Positions 34,125-45,445 of a DNA stretch of 64,000 bases are shown here, piece by piece. The DNA is taken from the NCBI GenBank assembly GCA_029532415.1, contig JAQOTA010000035.1, positions 248,001 to 312,000 of the forward strand, in the 5' to 3' direction. The notes under the pieces are model-generated. The model searched no databases. It was not told where the DNA came from and saw only the letters and a list, made by a program, of their open reading frames with translations. Each line of letters opens with the position of its first letter. The stretch's first letter is position 1. Source of the stretch: Marasmius tenuissimus (Eukaryota > Basidiomycota > Agaricomycetes > Agaricales > Marasmiaceae). Position numbers and translations under genes: made by a program.

Positions 34125-37098
34125 CAAACATATGTCAGCTCCTAAAGTCATCCCTCGAGTCTTATTTTTCAAACTTGGCTATGGCAAGTACGTTGCTTAG
34201 TCCATACCTCGAGATAAGACACTCACCACGACGCTGACTCAGCTCAGTTTTCAGTGCTTCCGGGGACCCCAGGGAACCTCCGTGTAAGATGAGAGAGCCA
34301 ATGTCGAACAGTAGACTATAGGCAGTCTAAAGAATGTCGAAAATGAACCTCAGCTTCCAGAGGCTAACCTGTATTCTTTTCGGAACAGCGTGCCTTGCGC
34401 GCGGTACGAGGGAGAAAATCCTGTATTCAGGCTCGAAGTCATAATAACAACGCCGTCCATCGAATTGTCTCAAATGTTCAGTAGTTTGTATGATTTCGGA
34501 AGCTCTTCGGGAGCACCACCCAAGAGAAGGAATCCACCCCCAATCATGTTTCTTCGGCATTTCACTACACGCTCTCATGGTTGTAAGAAACGGCTAAAAG
34601 CTGAGAAACTTGTACGGATTCCTTGTTCTTTGCGACACCTCGTGACTGAATGCAAGCGTTTTATAGCGTCAAATCACGGGACAGCAAACATGGTTACGTT
34701 GGGAGAGGAGGAACACGAACTTTCCTTGCTAAAAGCACGAATCGATTCTTCTACGGCCATGAGTTCCCCCTAAGCTTGGAAGAGTCTCGAGAATTGATAT
34801 GTATGTGTCATGTCTCTTCTCTTGAAGCGCTGAATAGAGAATTTACCTGGGGATGTAAGTAATAATTGGCAAAGCCACAAAAGGCGGCCTTGCGTAACTA
34901 ATCTTCATTCGACAGTGGATCATTATGCCTCCGAGGGCCGAGAAAACCTTTCAGCCTCCCCATCCCTGCAGCCATCAACATTCGCGCCGTTGCATGCGTA
35001 TGAAAGGCGCCTCCGATAACCGCCGGAAGACCATATAGTGCTGTTTTCAGGGAGCTGGTGCTTGCGAAATTGAGCTCAGCCTTCGACAAGAATATTCGAC
35101 GAACGAAAAGGTATGCTATCCCACGTACGTTGTAGCGGCGTTTTGATCTCTGGTATGTCTCAACCATTGTGTGCGATGCCCGCAAACTAATCCTACTCGT
35201 GGGCGGCATCTAAAGTAGCCAGGACCACAGAATCAATGACAACCGGAAATTGTCTCGTATTCGTCATTGTCGTTCGGCACAGGAGGAGTAGAAGTCTGAA
35301 TACCATGTCCACGGTGTTTTCAATCATGTAACTTCGTTTACCACAAGTACCACTATACCTCAAGTCTGTCAGTGTCGGGACGAGACCCTTCAAAGGTGAG
35401 AGGGACTACTTTGTTGTCCCCAAATCGTAACTGCGTGTCTACTCATGAAGTTGGGCTATTTTATGATTTATCGCTGACTCGTATCTGAACGGGGTTATCT
35501 TTATACTCGAATTGGATAGGGACGTGGAATTACAACGAGAACTAAAGACCACGTTATCAGCGGCTGTTCACGGCTGTCGACACAGGCACCCGCTGTAGGT
35601 ATGGACTCTGATTTGCTAATATCATCCGCTATCGTACGAAGCTCTTCACAGGTGGACACTGAAATGGACCTATCTACGAGCTCGTCTTTTCTTCATGGCA
35701 CAATCAACAATACATAGTGCTCTGCTTTCACTCTTTCTCAGCGACGTTCCTCATTACTATCTTTCGTGATAGACATTACCACAGCGACAACTTATGGTCT
35801 TTGTGACAACGGGTATGCGCAAGCCGAAACTAGAGTTCACTATCTGTGATTTACTAAACTCGCCGTTGAGAGAAACAATTCAACAGAATTTTTCTGGATC
35901 GGACGTGACCCCCCGCTCCCAATGACGCTTCCTCAGTCATCTTCAGCGGCAAGTTCAACGGTCCAATAATCGCCGGAATGGTCCTAAACATATTATTTGG
36001 GAACAAGGAAAGAGCCCAAATATTGGTAAGTATGGTCAAACTCAGAAGATCTCCACTTATCTAGAAGTTGTGTGATGATTGTGGAGTCGCTATCGGTGCC
36101 GTCCCAGCGCACATTACCTCGAGCGCATAAGAGAAAAGAGTGAAAATCGACGATTTGTGGGACTGGAAGAAAGCCTTCGTAAGGCTCGGACTGGAAGTCG
36201 AGTAGAATGATAGGGCTCCAGCCCATGCATCGGGGCAGGCTCTCAAAGCCAGCCGACGTAGGACGAGTGACAGTTGAAGCTGAGAGAGTCCAGCAGTATC
36301 TTTTTCACAACAAAGTAATTTCTCGTCCAATCAGATACGTAGAAAATAAATTTTAGGCTCACTCACATCACGGTGGGGCAACGGTGAGGCCTTTTCAGAC
36401 TCGATAACGGTACCTCGTAAGCTGCCGGTGGAGGAACCGAGCTGATTGGGAGGGTGGAGGGAAGGAAACAAAAAGCAGGAAGACGGAGAGGGAGACGAGG
36501 AAGGAAGAGAGGAGGGGTAACGAAGAACAACAGCCCACACGAGATAGACCGACAAAACCACACGCCGAGATGACGACACTGAGCAGGTTTCCCCCCCAGC
36601 CGCGATGAAACCAGACATTTGAAATCGTAGTCGAGCGGTAGGGGTAGGTTTCGTCCCACTCAACTTTCTCTAGAGGTCCAGCACAGGACCACCAATTACA
36701 TCGCCAGAATGGACGAGTTGTATCTCTTACTACACGAAGCATCACTCAGCGATGACAAAATCGGGCCTCTTGTCGTATTTGTTTTTTCCCCACAAGCCTC
36801 GAGTCTGAGCCAACCTTAAAACCACCTCAAGCAGAGAACATGTTGGTTCGGGGGAGAGGTTAGGTTAGGTTAGGTTGGGATGACGTCACCATCGCAAGCC
36901 CGGCGCCGTGGGACCATCACGGAGACAAGGCACCCGGTGGCGATGCACCTGCCTTCAACCTGCCTTTCTTCTCGACCCCAGCGTCGTTGTCTATAATGGT
37001 GAGCTCGATCTCTAGCACAGCGTCCTACGCTCTCAAACCTACAGTTCTACGTCTATAAATAACCATCACAAACCAGAATTCAAGTGAAACGGTTAATA
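34125..37098. other. Mostly no gene; one possible small ORF
   Basis: The one candidate is a minus-strand frame 35209-34898, 103 codons from a real ATG to TAG, with a protein-like C-terminal half (LYGLPAVIGGAFHTHATARM). No domain known; upstream text to 35393 could include a further exon. A short (TTAGG)3-4 run lies at 36860-36880. A TATA element TCTATAAATAACC at 37053-37065 belongs to the candidate gene starting at 37099. Elsewhere I see nothing. Confidence 0.35.
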
Positions 37099-37590
37099 AT
37101 GGCGAGCTCAACGTCGCGGAGGCTTTTCGATAATGATAAAAATCTGGTCTATGTGAGTTGTTGTAGGTGATTATTCTTCTTGCGCTCTACTGACTCGTTA
37201 CTCTTAGTTCAAAAGACGAGTATTGTATTACGACACACAAAATGAGGTCAATTCGAACTACATGTGCAGAGAGAGGAAAATCATGCCGATTCGGGTTCTA
37301 GATATTCTTGCTGAATGTGGATTGGTAGCGATCTCTTTCCGGAGTAGGAGTTGGTTGGATGAGGAGGCTCAACATTCGTGAGCATACCTTCTATCCACTT
37401 GACCTTTTGTTTTGATAGTCATGGTCAGAAATTAGTTGCAACACGAGTTGCCCAGGATTTAGCGGATAGATTCTCTTCCTCGCAAAGCAGCTCAGGAAGG
37501 CTCTGCCGTAGGATATCCTTTCGTCGCATTCCCTCTTATGCTCGTGTTTGGTATCCTCGGTCTAGAACATCACTTTGCAGGTTAGAGTAG
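37099..37590 (+). CDS. Possible three-exon gene, 131 aa
   Basis: ATG 37099 is 37 bases after a TATA element. Exon 1, 37099-37152, ends at GTGAGT; a 55-nt intron ends CTCTTAG; exon 2 starts at 37208. Exon 2 can end at 37377 before GTGAGC; a 41-nt intron ends TTTGATAG; exon 3 runs 37419-37590. This join stays open for 131 residues, with a KRRVLYYDTQ segment and a Ser/Arg-rich C-terminus. Without the second splice, the protein stops at 37381 after 75 residues. No known domain. The second intron is short for a fungus, so the long model is less certain. Confidence 0.4.
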
Positions 37591-38408
37591 ACAATTGTGC
37601 TGGGCTCGGCCAAAGAGAGAACGATACAAGTTGAGAACATGGTAAGTGCCTTTGCTTTTGCCTACTTGTGGTGTGCAATCTGACCTAGTTCGTGATTGTA
37701 TCGCTCTTTTCAAATGTCCGCTGGCGTAATCCCAAACACGGGAATTGCACGACTTCTCCAATTCCCTCGCCTCAGTGACGGATCTGGGGAACTGGCTTCG
37801 TTACGCGCCAATTTCGTACCACCTCTCTAGGTAAGTACTCGTCCGCTTCACCGTGGCGGCTCTGGGCTAAGGTTTTGACCCAGGTATGTAAATACTCTCC
37901 CGGGAGGGAACCTCCGATACTCGTGACACGTGGAGACGTGGGCTAGGATCTTCGTGATCAGCCTCGGGTGCGTTCATTGTCCGGTATGCGGTTATCAACG
38001 TCAACTCAATAATTGTCCTTTCTCGGCAAGTGTAGGTTTCAAGAGTTTAGAAAGTTATGCGTTTTTTATATAGTGTTTTCACGACTACCTTCAGCGGGGA
38101 TTGTTTTCATCTTACGATCGTGAGCTCGTATCGCCTCTTAATGACCCTCTCTCGGGGTGTCAACGTATCATGTTACTAGTTATTCGGATTCATGGATATG
38201 GATCAACAGTTGCAGACGATTGCAAGTCCGTATCACGCACAGACCTGGTAAATTGCTCTACCTTAGCATCATGGCACCATCTGACGGGCTTCTGGCTCCC
38301 TTCTTCGTTGTGAATGCTGATCTGTGGGACATTACAATGGCGAACGGCTAGATAATGTAGATAGGAATACACTTTGCGCTGCATAAATATCAGGTATGTT
38401 CGGTACAA

Positions 38409-39454
38409 TCAATAGTCCGAGCACGAAGCCTCTGTGCCAACGTTTACTCCGTCCGGGATATCGTTGATGTTGTAGTTGTACCTGTCAGGTCATAAGCATG
38501 TGAGAACCTCAGCGATAACGGCGAGCATACCAAACATAGTGTCCTTTCACCGGACTCCCGTAGTTGACTCGGATACGGTTACACTAGTAATGAATGTCAG
38601 TACGAGGGCTACCCAACAGTGAACATCGGGGAGAAATACGGGACTTACAGGTCTCTCGAGGTTACAGGCATCGGCAATACCGCTTCCAGGGCAGTTGCGC
38701 AAGTCATTGGGTTCGCCTTTCAAGAGGGCATCGGGTGCATCAGTAAGATTACATCATAGACATTTTTCAACCTTTTTGAGCCTTTTTGAGCATTTTTGGC
38801 CAAAAAGTCAAAGGTGGCGTACTAGGCCTGGTTTGGGCAAAGGTTGATCATTTTTTTTGGTACAGAAATGGCCTAAAAAAGGTTATCCATGTTGGCAAGG
38901 CCGGAAAAGGTTGGAGGTGACGTACTAGGTTCCCTTTGAAAAAGGCCCTGGTTACCGTAGTTATCCAGCCCGTCCCAGCCTCCACATCCTCTGTCGTCTG
39001 AGCTGCTCACTAATGTTGGAGAAGGAGCTCGGAAAGGCTCGAGAGGCAATTTCTGAGTGAGAATAAGGTAAAGAAATCAATAACATGCTACTGAATACAA
39101 TGCACAATGAAGTACACTCGGGGTTTGAGATGTATCAAAGTAAGACCTGAAGAATACAGAGATCTGGTGTGAATAAGCCTCCAGTAGCCATGAGCAGGAA
39201 GGAAAATAGCTGTGAAAGGTGCATGGAGAGTATTTGGCTCGCCTGGTTTGGGAGAGATGAACAGAATGTTGCCAACCTTTAGACCTTTCAACCTGCAACC
39301 TGCGAAAAGGTCGAATAGGCCGGAAATGCCGAAAAATGCCGAAAGGCAATTTGTCATCTTACTGATGTGGGATAAGTTGTCTGCCTTGGATGTTGGCAGC
39401 TGAAGTGGCGGTCGCACAGGCAGCGATGGTGACGAAGAGAGTCGTGAATTGCAT
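38409..39454 (-). pseudogene. Small secreted protein copy G, split by an inverted-repeat element
   Basis: ATG 39454 starts a signal peptide (MQFTTLFVTIAACATATSAA). The frame reaches 39365, where a 624-bp element (38741-39364) intervenes, and resumes exactly in frame at 38738. Downstream exons match gene E: first exon ends 38649 before GTAAGT; exon 2 38583-38531 (53 nt); exon 3 38481-38409 (73 nt) ending TGA. Mature part includes four Cys, NYNINDIPDGV and C-terminal CSDY. Without the insert the gene would encode 101 residues with no other defect. Reading into the element meets TAA at once, and I found no splice acceptor restoring the frame, so it is probably inactive. Lies head to head with gene E. 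Confidence 0.85.
38741..39364. mobile_element. 624-bp inverted-repeat element inside gene G
   Basis: Ends are CAGTAAGATTACA and, inverted, CAGTAAGATGACA; imperfect similarity continues inward about 50 bp through runs of GCATTTTT and GGCC. A 2-bp AT occurs on each side (38739-38740 and 39365-39366) and removing the element plus one AT restores the gene. No transposase. I would call it a MITE; superfamily unknown. On the gene's strand, the end bases give CA|GTAAGAT, a good splice donor. Confidence 0.82.
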
Positions 39455-40315
39455 GATAAGACGTTAGGAAAGATTGAGAACAGGTTACGATGAATTACTG
39501 GGAGTGGGATAATAAAAACAGAAACGAGTTTGGAGGTAGCTTTTATGCTTTGCTACGAGCATGACGCATGAGATTATCAGGACTTCAAGGTTTCTCGTAT
39601 CCCAATACGCAGGAACCAAAGGGTCTCCACAAAATGTGTTTCGTTCGAAGAATGGACTCCAAAAACCGTTTTAGGACTGAGTCGTGCAGTGCCCTCCCCC
39701 CTAGAGAACCCTGGGTTGAGCGGTGAACTGTTGTGGAGTGAATTGGGAGCCTAGCCGGGTATGGCGGCACCAACTGCCAGTGCCAAGCGCAATCTGAAAC
39801 TGAGAATTGCCGAGTCGTAGCCGGCAATCAATTGTCGGCACAAACGTTATGGGTCCTATGTACATCGGCGGCAAGACAGCTGCCATAGCGGGTTTTTACC
39901 AGGTACCTAGACTTCTCTCTGGATTTTGGAAAGACTACGCTTGGTGAGATTCTCCCGTGTTCTCGGGGTCGGTACTCCTGAGTCTTCTGGGAGCTGAAAC
40001 GTCGAAAAAAGGCGGTGGGTCATTGTGGAGAACTGTGTACCACTCAGGAAAACGATCCTGAACTGTGCGGAAACCGAGTATAATGCTGTGGCATAGCGGG
40101 TACACATCCTCACCGTGGCGAGCACGGCCATAGGTAACCCCGGTATAACTCATTCGTAAAGTTTCAGGATTTCAGACGCTTGGAAACTGATATAAATCAC
40201 AATGCATAAACTTGTATAAAAACGCACCACGAGCTGGAACAAAGTCCGTGTCGCCCCCAGGGCTTTTAATTGTACTATCACAACCTCACCAGCAAACTAA
40301 ACATTTCTTCTCATC
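39455..40315. other. Divergent intergenic region of G and E
   Basis: Holds the promoters of G (minus) and E (plus). A TATA element TTGTATAAAAACG lies at about 40211-40223 for gene E. On the minus strand 39886-39702 reads a fragment with GTGSWCRHTRLGSQFTP, which resembles GGFWCRHTRPAF in the pseudogene at 41077-41499, so a second decaying gene family has left pieces here. Confidence 0.45.
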
Positions 40316-40738
40316 ATGCAATTCACGACCGTCTTCATCGCCATTGCCGCTTGCGCCACCGTTGCTTTTGCCGCCTCGACCCCTGAGGTCCAGCGTCGTA
40401 CCCCCGTCGGAAGCCCCGGGAGCTTGCTCAACTGCCCTCCTGGAGGTACTGCTGATAAATGTACCCTCGAGGAGCCGGTAAGTCCTTTCGTATCGTTGAG
40501 TCGCTCGTAATCCGGGGCGCTGATCCCCTGGTTCCGTTCCTCTAGTGTAAACGTATTCGTATCAACTACGGTCAGCAGGAGAATGGCCATTACATCTGGT
40601 GAGTCTCGATTTCTCCCTTATTTTACGATTCCGGACTGTATGCTTATCCGCGATGGGAATCATAGGTTCAACTACGACATCAACAACATCCCCAACGGTG
40701 TTCAAATTGGTGTCGAGAAGTCATGCTCCGACTATTAG
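40316..40738 (+). CDS. Small secreted cysteine protein E, 95 aa
   Basis: Three exons: 40316-40477, 40546-40598 and 40666-40738, introns of 68 and 67 nt with GTAAGT...CTCTAG and GTGAGT...CATAG. The product has a clear signal peptide (MQFTTVFIAIAACATVAFAA) and a mature part of about 75 residues with four Cys (NCPPGG, DKC, EEPC, KSC), a RINYGQ segment, NYDINNIPNGV and C-terminal CSDY. It has a TATA box about 100 bp upstream and a CA-rich leader shared with copy F. Four Cys suggest two disulfides and export. Role unknown: small secreted proteins of this kind can be surface, mating or host-interaction proteins, but nothing here decides. It is the only intact copy of four in this window (E, F, G, H). 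Confidence 0.85.
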
Positions 40739-41076
40739 GCTAATGTCTTCGTTAACCAAAAGTCGGGAGGGTATAAGTAGTATTGTGGAGGTGTAAGATA
40801 TGTTTTGGATAATCTTAGTCTCGTGACTTGCTATAATAATACTACAATCCACCTATTTATCTTCATGAAGTGCGGGTACGCGAGCAAGGACTCGAGGACA
40901 AAACTCGAAAACAAAGTTTGAAGGTGCGTTTGAATATTCGGAAGCTCTCAGATCTTGTTGAAGCGGTGAGACTCGAGGAGTTCCTAGCGGCTCAAGGTCT
41001 GAGATACACAAATTTGAAAACGATTCAATAGAGATACGAGGAGCAAATCGGCGTGTATATACTTGCGTATGAAATC
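40739..41076. other. Downstream flank of gene E, no gene
   Basis: No coding segment supported. Lies between the convergent gene E and the minus-strand pseudogene at 41077. Confidence 0.4.
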
Positions 41077-41499
41077 CTATAAACGTGGTCGTGTTGTTTG
41101 AGGAGGCGGAGGACCAGTAGGGCACTGTAAGAGCATCTCCGGCTGAGATTCCTTGTTGAAGTAAAGAAATTCTTGTGAGGCTGATGAAGGGACATTGGAA
41201 ATGGCGCCGGAGGTGCTCGGGTCGAAGACTCCAGGCTCTTGGACAGAGCAGAATGGCAGAAGTCAATATGACACCGCCGGGGTATGACCACTCCAGAAAG
41301 TGACCAGGCTACCCGTGAAATTGAAATAACATGAAAGCAAAGCTCCGTCAATGGGAACTAATTGATTCGTGAAAATGTTGTTGTCAATACCATCAACGGT
41401 GAGAGTTACCTCTGAGGCTCGAGCCAACCTTTCCTCAAAGGCTGGTCTGGTATGACGACACCAAAAACCACCTTGAAGCGTCGAGGATGGCGAGATCAC
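41077..41499 (-). pseudogene. Unidentified pseudogene with WCRHTRP motif
   Basis: Minus-strand frame from about 41499 to TAG 41077-41079 with one internal TGA at 41265-41263. It reads as a good protein on both sides of the stop: GGFWCRHTRPAFEERL, LTVDGIDNNIFTNQLVPIDG, LVTFWSGHTPAVSY, then SVQEPGVFDPSTSGAISNV and a Pro-rich end. The TGA would be Arg if CGA. Upstream exons are unclear. A related fragment lies at 39702-39886 on the same strand. Family not recognised. Confidence 0.45.
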
Positions 41500-41674
41500 T
41501 GTTCGCGGGGTTTTTTGGCAACGGTGATAGGCTCGATACTCAGATCAATGCCAGGTATTTTATGGGTACAACGTAGGATTAGCAACTAAGATAGATCGAC
41601 AACATTCACTTGTATCCTACACCTCCATAATACTACTTATGCCCTCTCGATTATTATTTATCAGGGGCGTCAGC

Positions 41675-42096
41675 CTAATAGTCGGAGCATGACTTCTCGA
41701 CGCCAACTTGAATGCCGTCGGGGATGTTGCTGGTATCGAAGTTGAACCTACAGTTTCCATTCCGGATAAGTCTAACAATCCAATTCATACACAGAGTAGG
41801 TAGTTAAGACTCACCAGATGTAGTGGCCGTTTTCCTTCTGACCGTAGTTGATACGGATGCGATTGCACTAAACGAACGGAACCAGCTGATTAGCGTTCCA
41901 GACCACACGAACCACAAACGGATTGTAGGCACTCACGGGTTCTTCGAGGGTACACTTGTCAGCAGTACCTCCGGAGGGCAGTTGAGCAAGCTCCCGGGAC
42001 TTCCGACAGGAGTGCGACGCTGAACCTCGGGGTCGAGGCAGCGAGCGCAGCAGTGGCGCAAGCGGCAATGGTGACGAAGACGGTTGTGAATTGCAT
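41675..42096 (-). pseudogene. Small secreted protein copy F, two 1-bp deletions
   Basis: Same three-exon layout as gene E: exon 1 42096-41937, exon 2 41867-41815 (53 nt), exon 3 41747-41675 (73 nt), canonical splice sites kept. Signal peptide MQFTTVFVTIAACATAALAA. Exon 1 is 160 nt against 162 in E because a T is missing at two places (CCCCGAGG for CCCCTGAGG, CCTCCGGAGG for CCTCCTGGAGG), so the frame is lost after the signal peptide and reaches a stop. Exons 2 and 3 are otherwise sound (QIGV-type end CSDY). Convergent with gene E. A recently dead copy, or a sequencing error at two sites. Confidence 0.8.
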
Positions 42097-45000
42097 GATG
42101 AGAGAAAGTGTTTGGTTTGTTGGCGAGGTTGTGGTAGTGCTGGTAGCAGTGCGTCTGGGCTGGTGGAGATTTTCTGGCGGGGGATGAAGGATGCCCATGC
42201 CACAGTGAGGAGCATTGAAGGGCCCCATGCTACTCGGTGGGAGACTTCAATGCAGCTCACACAAAAGGTGGTTGAAGCGGCCAGATTGCTGGTGGATGTC
42301 ACCACCCCCTCTCATTTTGTACAAGGACCTAGTCATTATTTTAAGAGCAGGATAGTCGCATGAATGTACATTAAACATACCCATAGTAAACAGCATGTTG
42401 ATTCTCTCTTTTAGAACGGATTGTGAGACCTGAGAGGTGCCAAAACTCATTGGAGCTGAACATGTAAGTGGCCGAACCCTGTACCATGTGCGCAATACAA
42501 ACTGAGAAAATAAGCAATGTGGGGATAACACAACTTTCTTGGACCCCATAAAGCACATACTGCTCTGTCAATTACTCAAGCACATTCATATGACCCTTCG
42601 CATTGTCATATCGACAGATCGCCATAGGGAAGTTGAGCTTGCCAACGCGACATGCTCATCTTCCAGTAGTGCTCACTAGTCATTTGTAAAGTTGAAAAGG
42701 CGCTCATTGGCCTTTTAGTGACCACATTAATCTCACTTTCCAGCCATCGATCATGAAGAGTGATATTTGTACAAGCATGACAATGTACTTCTCGCCGGAA
42801 TATGGCGAGACGGTGAGGTTATATCGCTCGAAAGCACCTTTATATGATGACAAACTGAAAATTGAGCAAAGTGAGAGAGGTAAAACTCACTCTCTTAAAC
42901 GTCGACTCTCGAGTGACTGCGATAGCGAAGATGCCGATTGAGGGCTCAATACCCGGTGGCGGGCTTCTACAAACCTGGGCAACAATGTAGTCATGCCAAA
43001 GCAATACTGTAGTATCGTAGAAAAAAAAACAGGTATTGAGGGATGAGTTCCATTTTGCCGCCAAATGCTGTGGCACCGGGAGAACCTCTACTAAGTCGGA
43101 TTATCCAGCAATTGTTTCACTCTATGGCAGGGAGGTTACAAGATGCTTGATTCACCTCCAGCCCCCATTATGAGCCCTCCTGGCATCGGTTTTCACTCTA
43201 CCTGGGCCCCAGAATCACAGTAAGTCAGCACTGACAGCGGAGCTAGGTCTGAAATCGGACAATTCTGACATTATGTGGCGTTTATAAGAGCCATCTGATT
43301 GGGGCAACCTCAATGTCGACGAGTCTCGTTGTCATCCAGGTAGTGACTCAACACCATAGGATGGAAACTGAAGAGATACAGCCGGGAGTTTCTGGGACTT
43401 AGAATGCCTGGACCCTGAAGTAGAGCTTTGATCAGAATGGCATGTTCAGGGACAAAAGAACTGTAAGGCGGCTAAATCTGCCTGAGTCGATCTTGCCGTG
43501 CCTCAGAGCCCTCGATATACAACAATTCTGTTCTATAGCGTAGAAACGAGCTGTATGGGTAGACTACAAGGCGATGGTGCGAGGAAAAAGACTAAAAGAT
43601 GAGATAATAGCCCGCAGGGCTTGTAAGGGCCGGATACATATAGGACCGTGGATCCGGCACCATCTGTCAGTCTGGATGATCCCTTACAAGAACAATGTTG
43701 AAGGGGATCCAACATGGTATCTGAAGTGATCATGGCAGTTGAAGAGTACCACGCGGAAGACGGCTACCACCCGTTTAGGAATTTAAGAAGAAAAAAAATT
43801 ATTGTTGCTAACTGCAAGAAAAAACTTGGTTATCTAAACACAAGCTGTCAAAACCTGTCCGTGACAAATTTGTGTCCACATCAACCTGGGGGGTGCTCAT
43901 TGTCCCCGGGCCCCCATCCACCAGTCTACTAGTCACCCACTCGTTTGGACTCGTGCGATGTAACTAGTCTCGATCCAGACCTCCGGGTTTACTTCTGTTT
44001 TTGGATAATTTTGCGTTTATACATTGTTTGTTCTGTTTCATGGTTGGAGTGTAAACCGGAGGTCTGCTGCAACATAACCGTGGCACCCTCCCTCGGTGAC
44101 ATAGCGTCACATTTCCCTACAATACTTCGAGTGCAATCGGGGAAGCTTTACTCTCTTTACGACCCGATGCCACTTCCCAGAGCACCCCAATGTAAATAAA
44201 AGAGCTTGGGCAACGACAATTTGTCAATTACGCACAGTGCAGGCCAGTCAAGGCCATGACAGGGAACCTGAGTTGCCTTACGGGTGTACTCCAATTGCTC
44301 TTGGAGTTTTCTTAAAATTTCGCATTTGGAATATCCAGGCAAGGTCCCAATATGTCCACACAGATGATACAGAGCTCACCTACATGTCGATGTACCAGAT
44401 TGGCAGCTATTGGCAGTACAGAGGAAGGAAGTAAAATGTCACAGTCACCGAGGGAGGGTCCCGCGGTAAAAATGCACCAGACATCCTGGAGTGTCTGTGC
44501 ACCCATCCTGAGCTACAAATGACAGAAAACACTGTAATTATCTAAATCAAGAAGTACACTGAGTAAAAGATTAGACATGATAGCGCACGGACACCCAGCA
44601 TGTCTGGTTCGAGACTACGATGTAACAACGTCGCTATTATGGCCTTCGCCCGTCAGGATGGAGGTTAAATGCCATTAAAAGATGCATCATTTCCGGCTGT
44701 CTGTTAGGATACAACAAAGCGAGGAAACCAGCGCATTGCGCACCTGAAACGAGCAAAATGATTTCCCTTTTGATCCAAAAGAAATAGGTCAGAAACCTTG
44801 CCGTCTTGCCTCATATTTACTCAATGGTATAGTTTTGTGTGGTTAGATGAGAATATATATGGTGGTTCAGAGCAGAGGTAGTCATGACTCCGAGCTCGGC
44901 TCCAATCTGTTTTGTCGTTCGGCCAAATCTGCTTATCTTATTATAGAGCAAGCTCAAATAGAGCGCTGGTCTCTCACTGACGAGCTTGGTTCGGCTGAAT

Positions 45001-45445
45001 GGGAGTTGTGAGTCACAATATATGTCTTGTTAGCACAACAAGAACAAGTGCTATAGATACTCCAGCGGGGCCACAGAAACAAAACGCAAGATCGGAGAAT
45101 ATCAAGGTGGTCCTAAACCAAGTGTGGCGGGACTGGTGTAGTGATTCTCCGTAGTAAATATGCTGGTGACCGGAGTCATAGTCCCTTTGCTGCTGCACCG
45201 CAGTTGGAGCCGTAGGAGGCGTGGTGGCAGGCCACGAACACTCTTCCCCTCTGCTGGGGAAATCGGAGAAGCCACGACGGCATGAAGTGGCGAGCACTCA
45301 CTGTATTACGTCGCTGATAGCACGTCAAGACGGTTCAAATGTGTCCAATCTCATTGTTAAATAACCTTAGTACCAACAACAAAAAATGTATCCAACCTGC
45401 ACCCAATCATCATGATCGGACATATGGCCCCACTGTACCATGAGC
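42097..45445. other. No gene recognised
   Basis: Upstream flank of copy F and downstream flank of gene B. The leader of F at 42097-42140 resembles that of gene E. A TGGTATCTGAAG string at 43712, preceded by CCAACA, looks like an LTR end plus primer site, but no matching LTR start was found. The 72-codon plus-strand frame at 43714-43932 starts within that string and has no known domain. Elsewhere nothing. Confidence 0.35.

Noticed and set aside
36860..36880. TTAGG repeats as a telomere
   Set aside because: Only three to four copies, inside a gene-bearing region; fungal telomeres are normally TTAGGG in long arrays.
31363..37000. Many open frames of 60-130 codons on both strands
   Set aside because: They overlap in opposite frames, lack ATG or splice context and show no domain; most appear to be chance frames.
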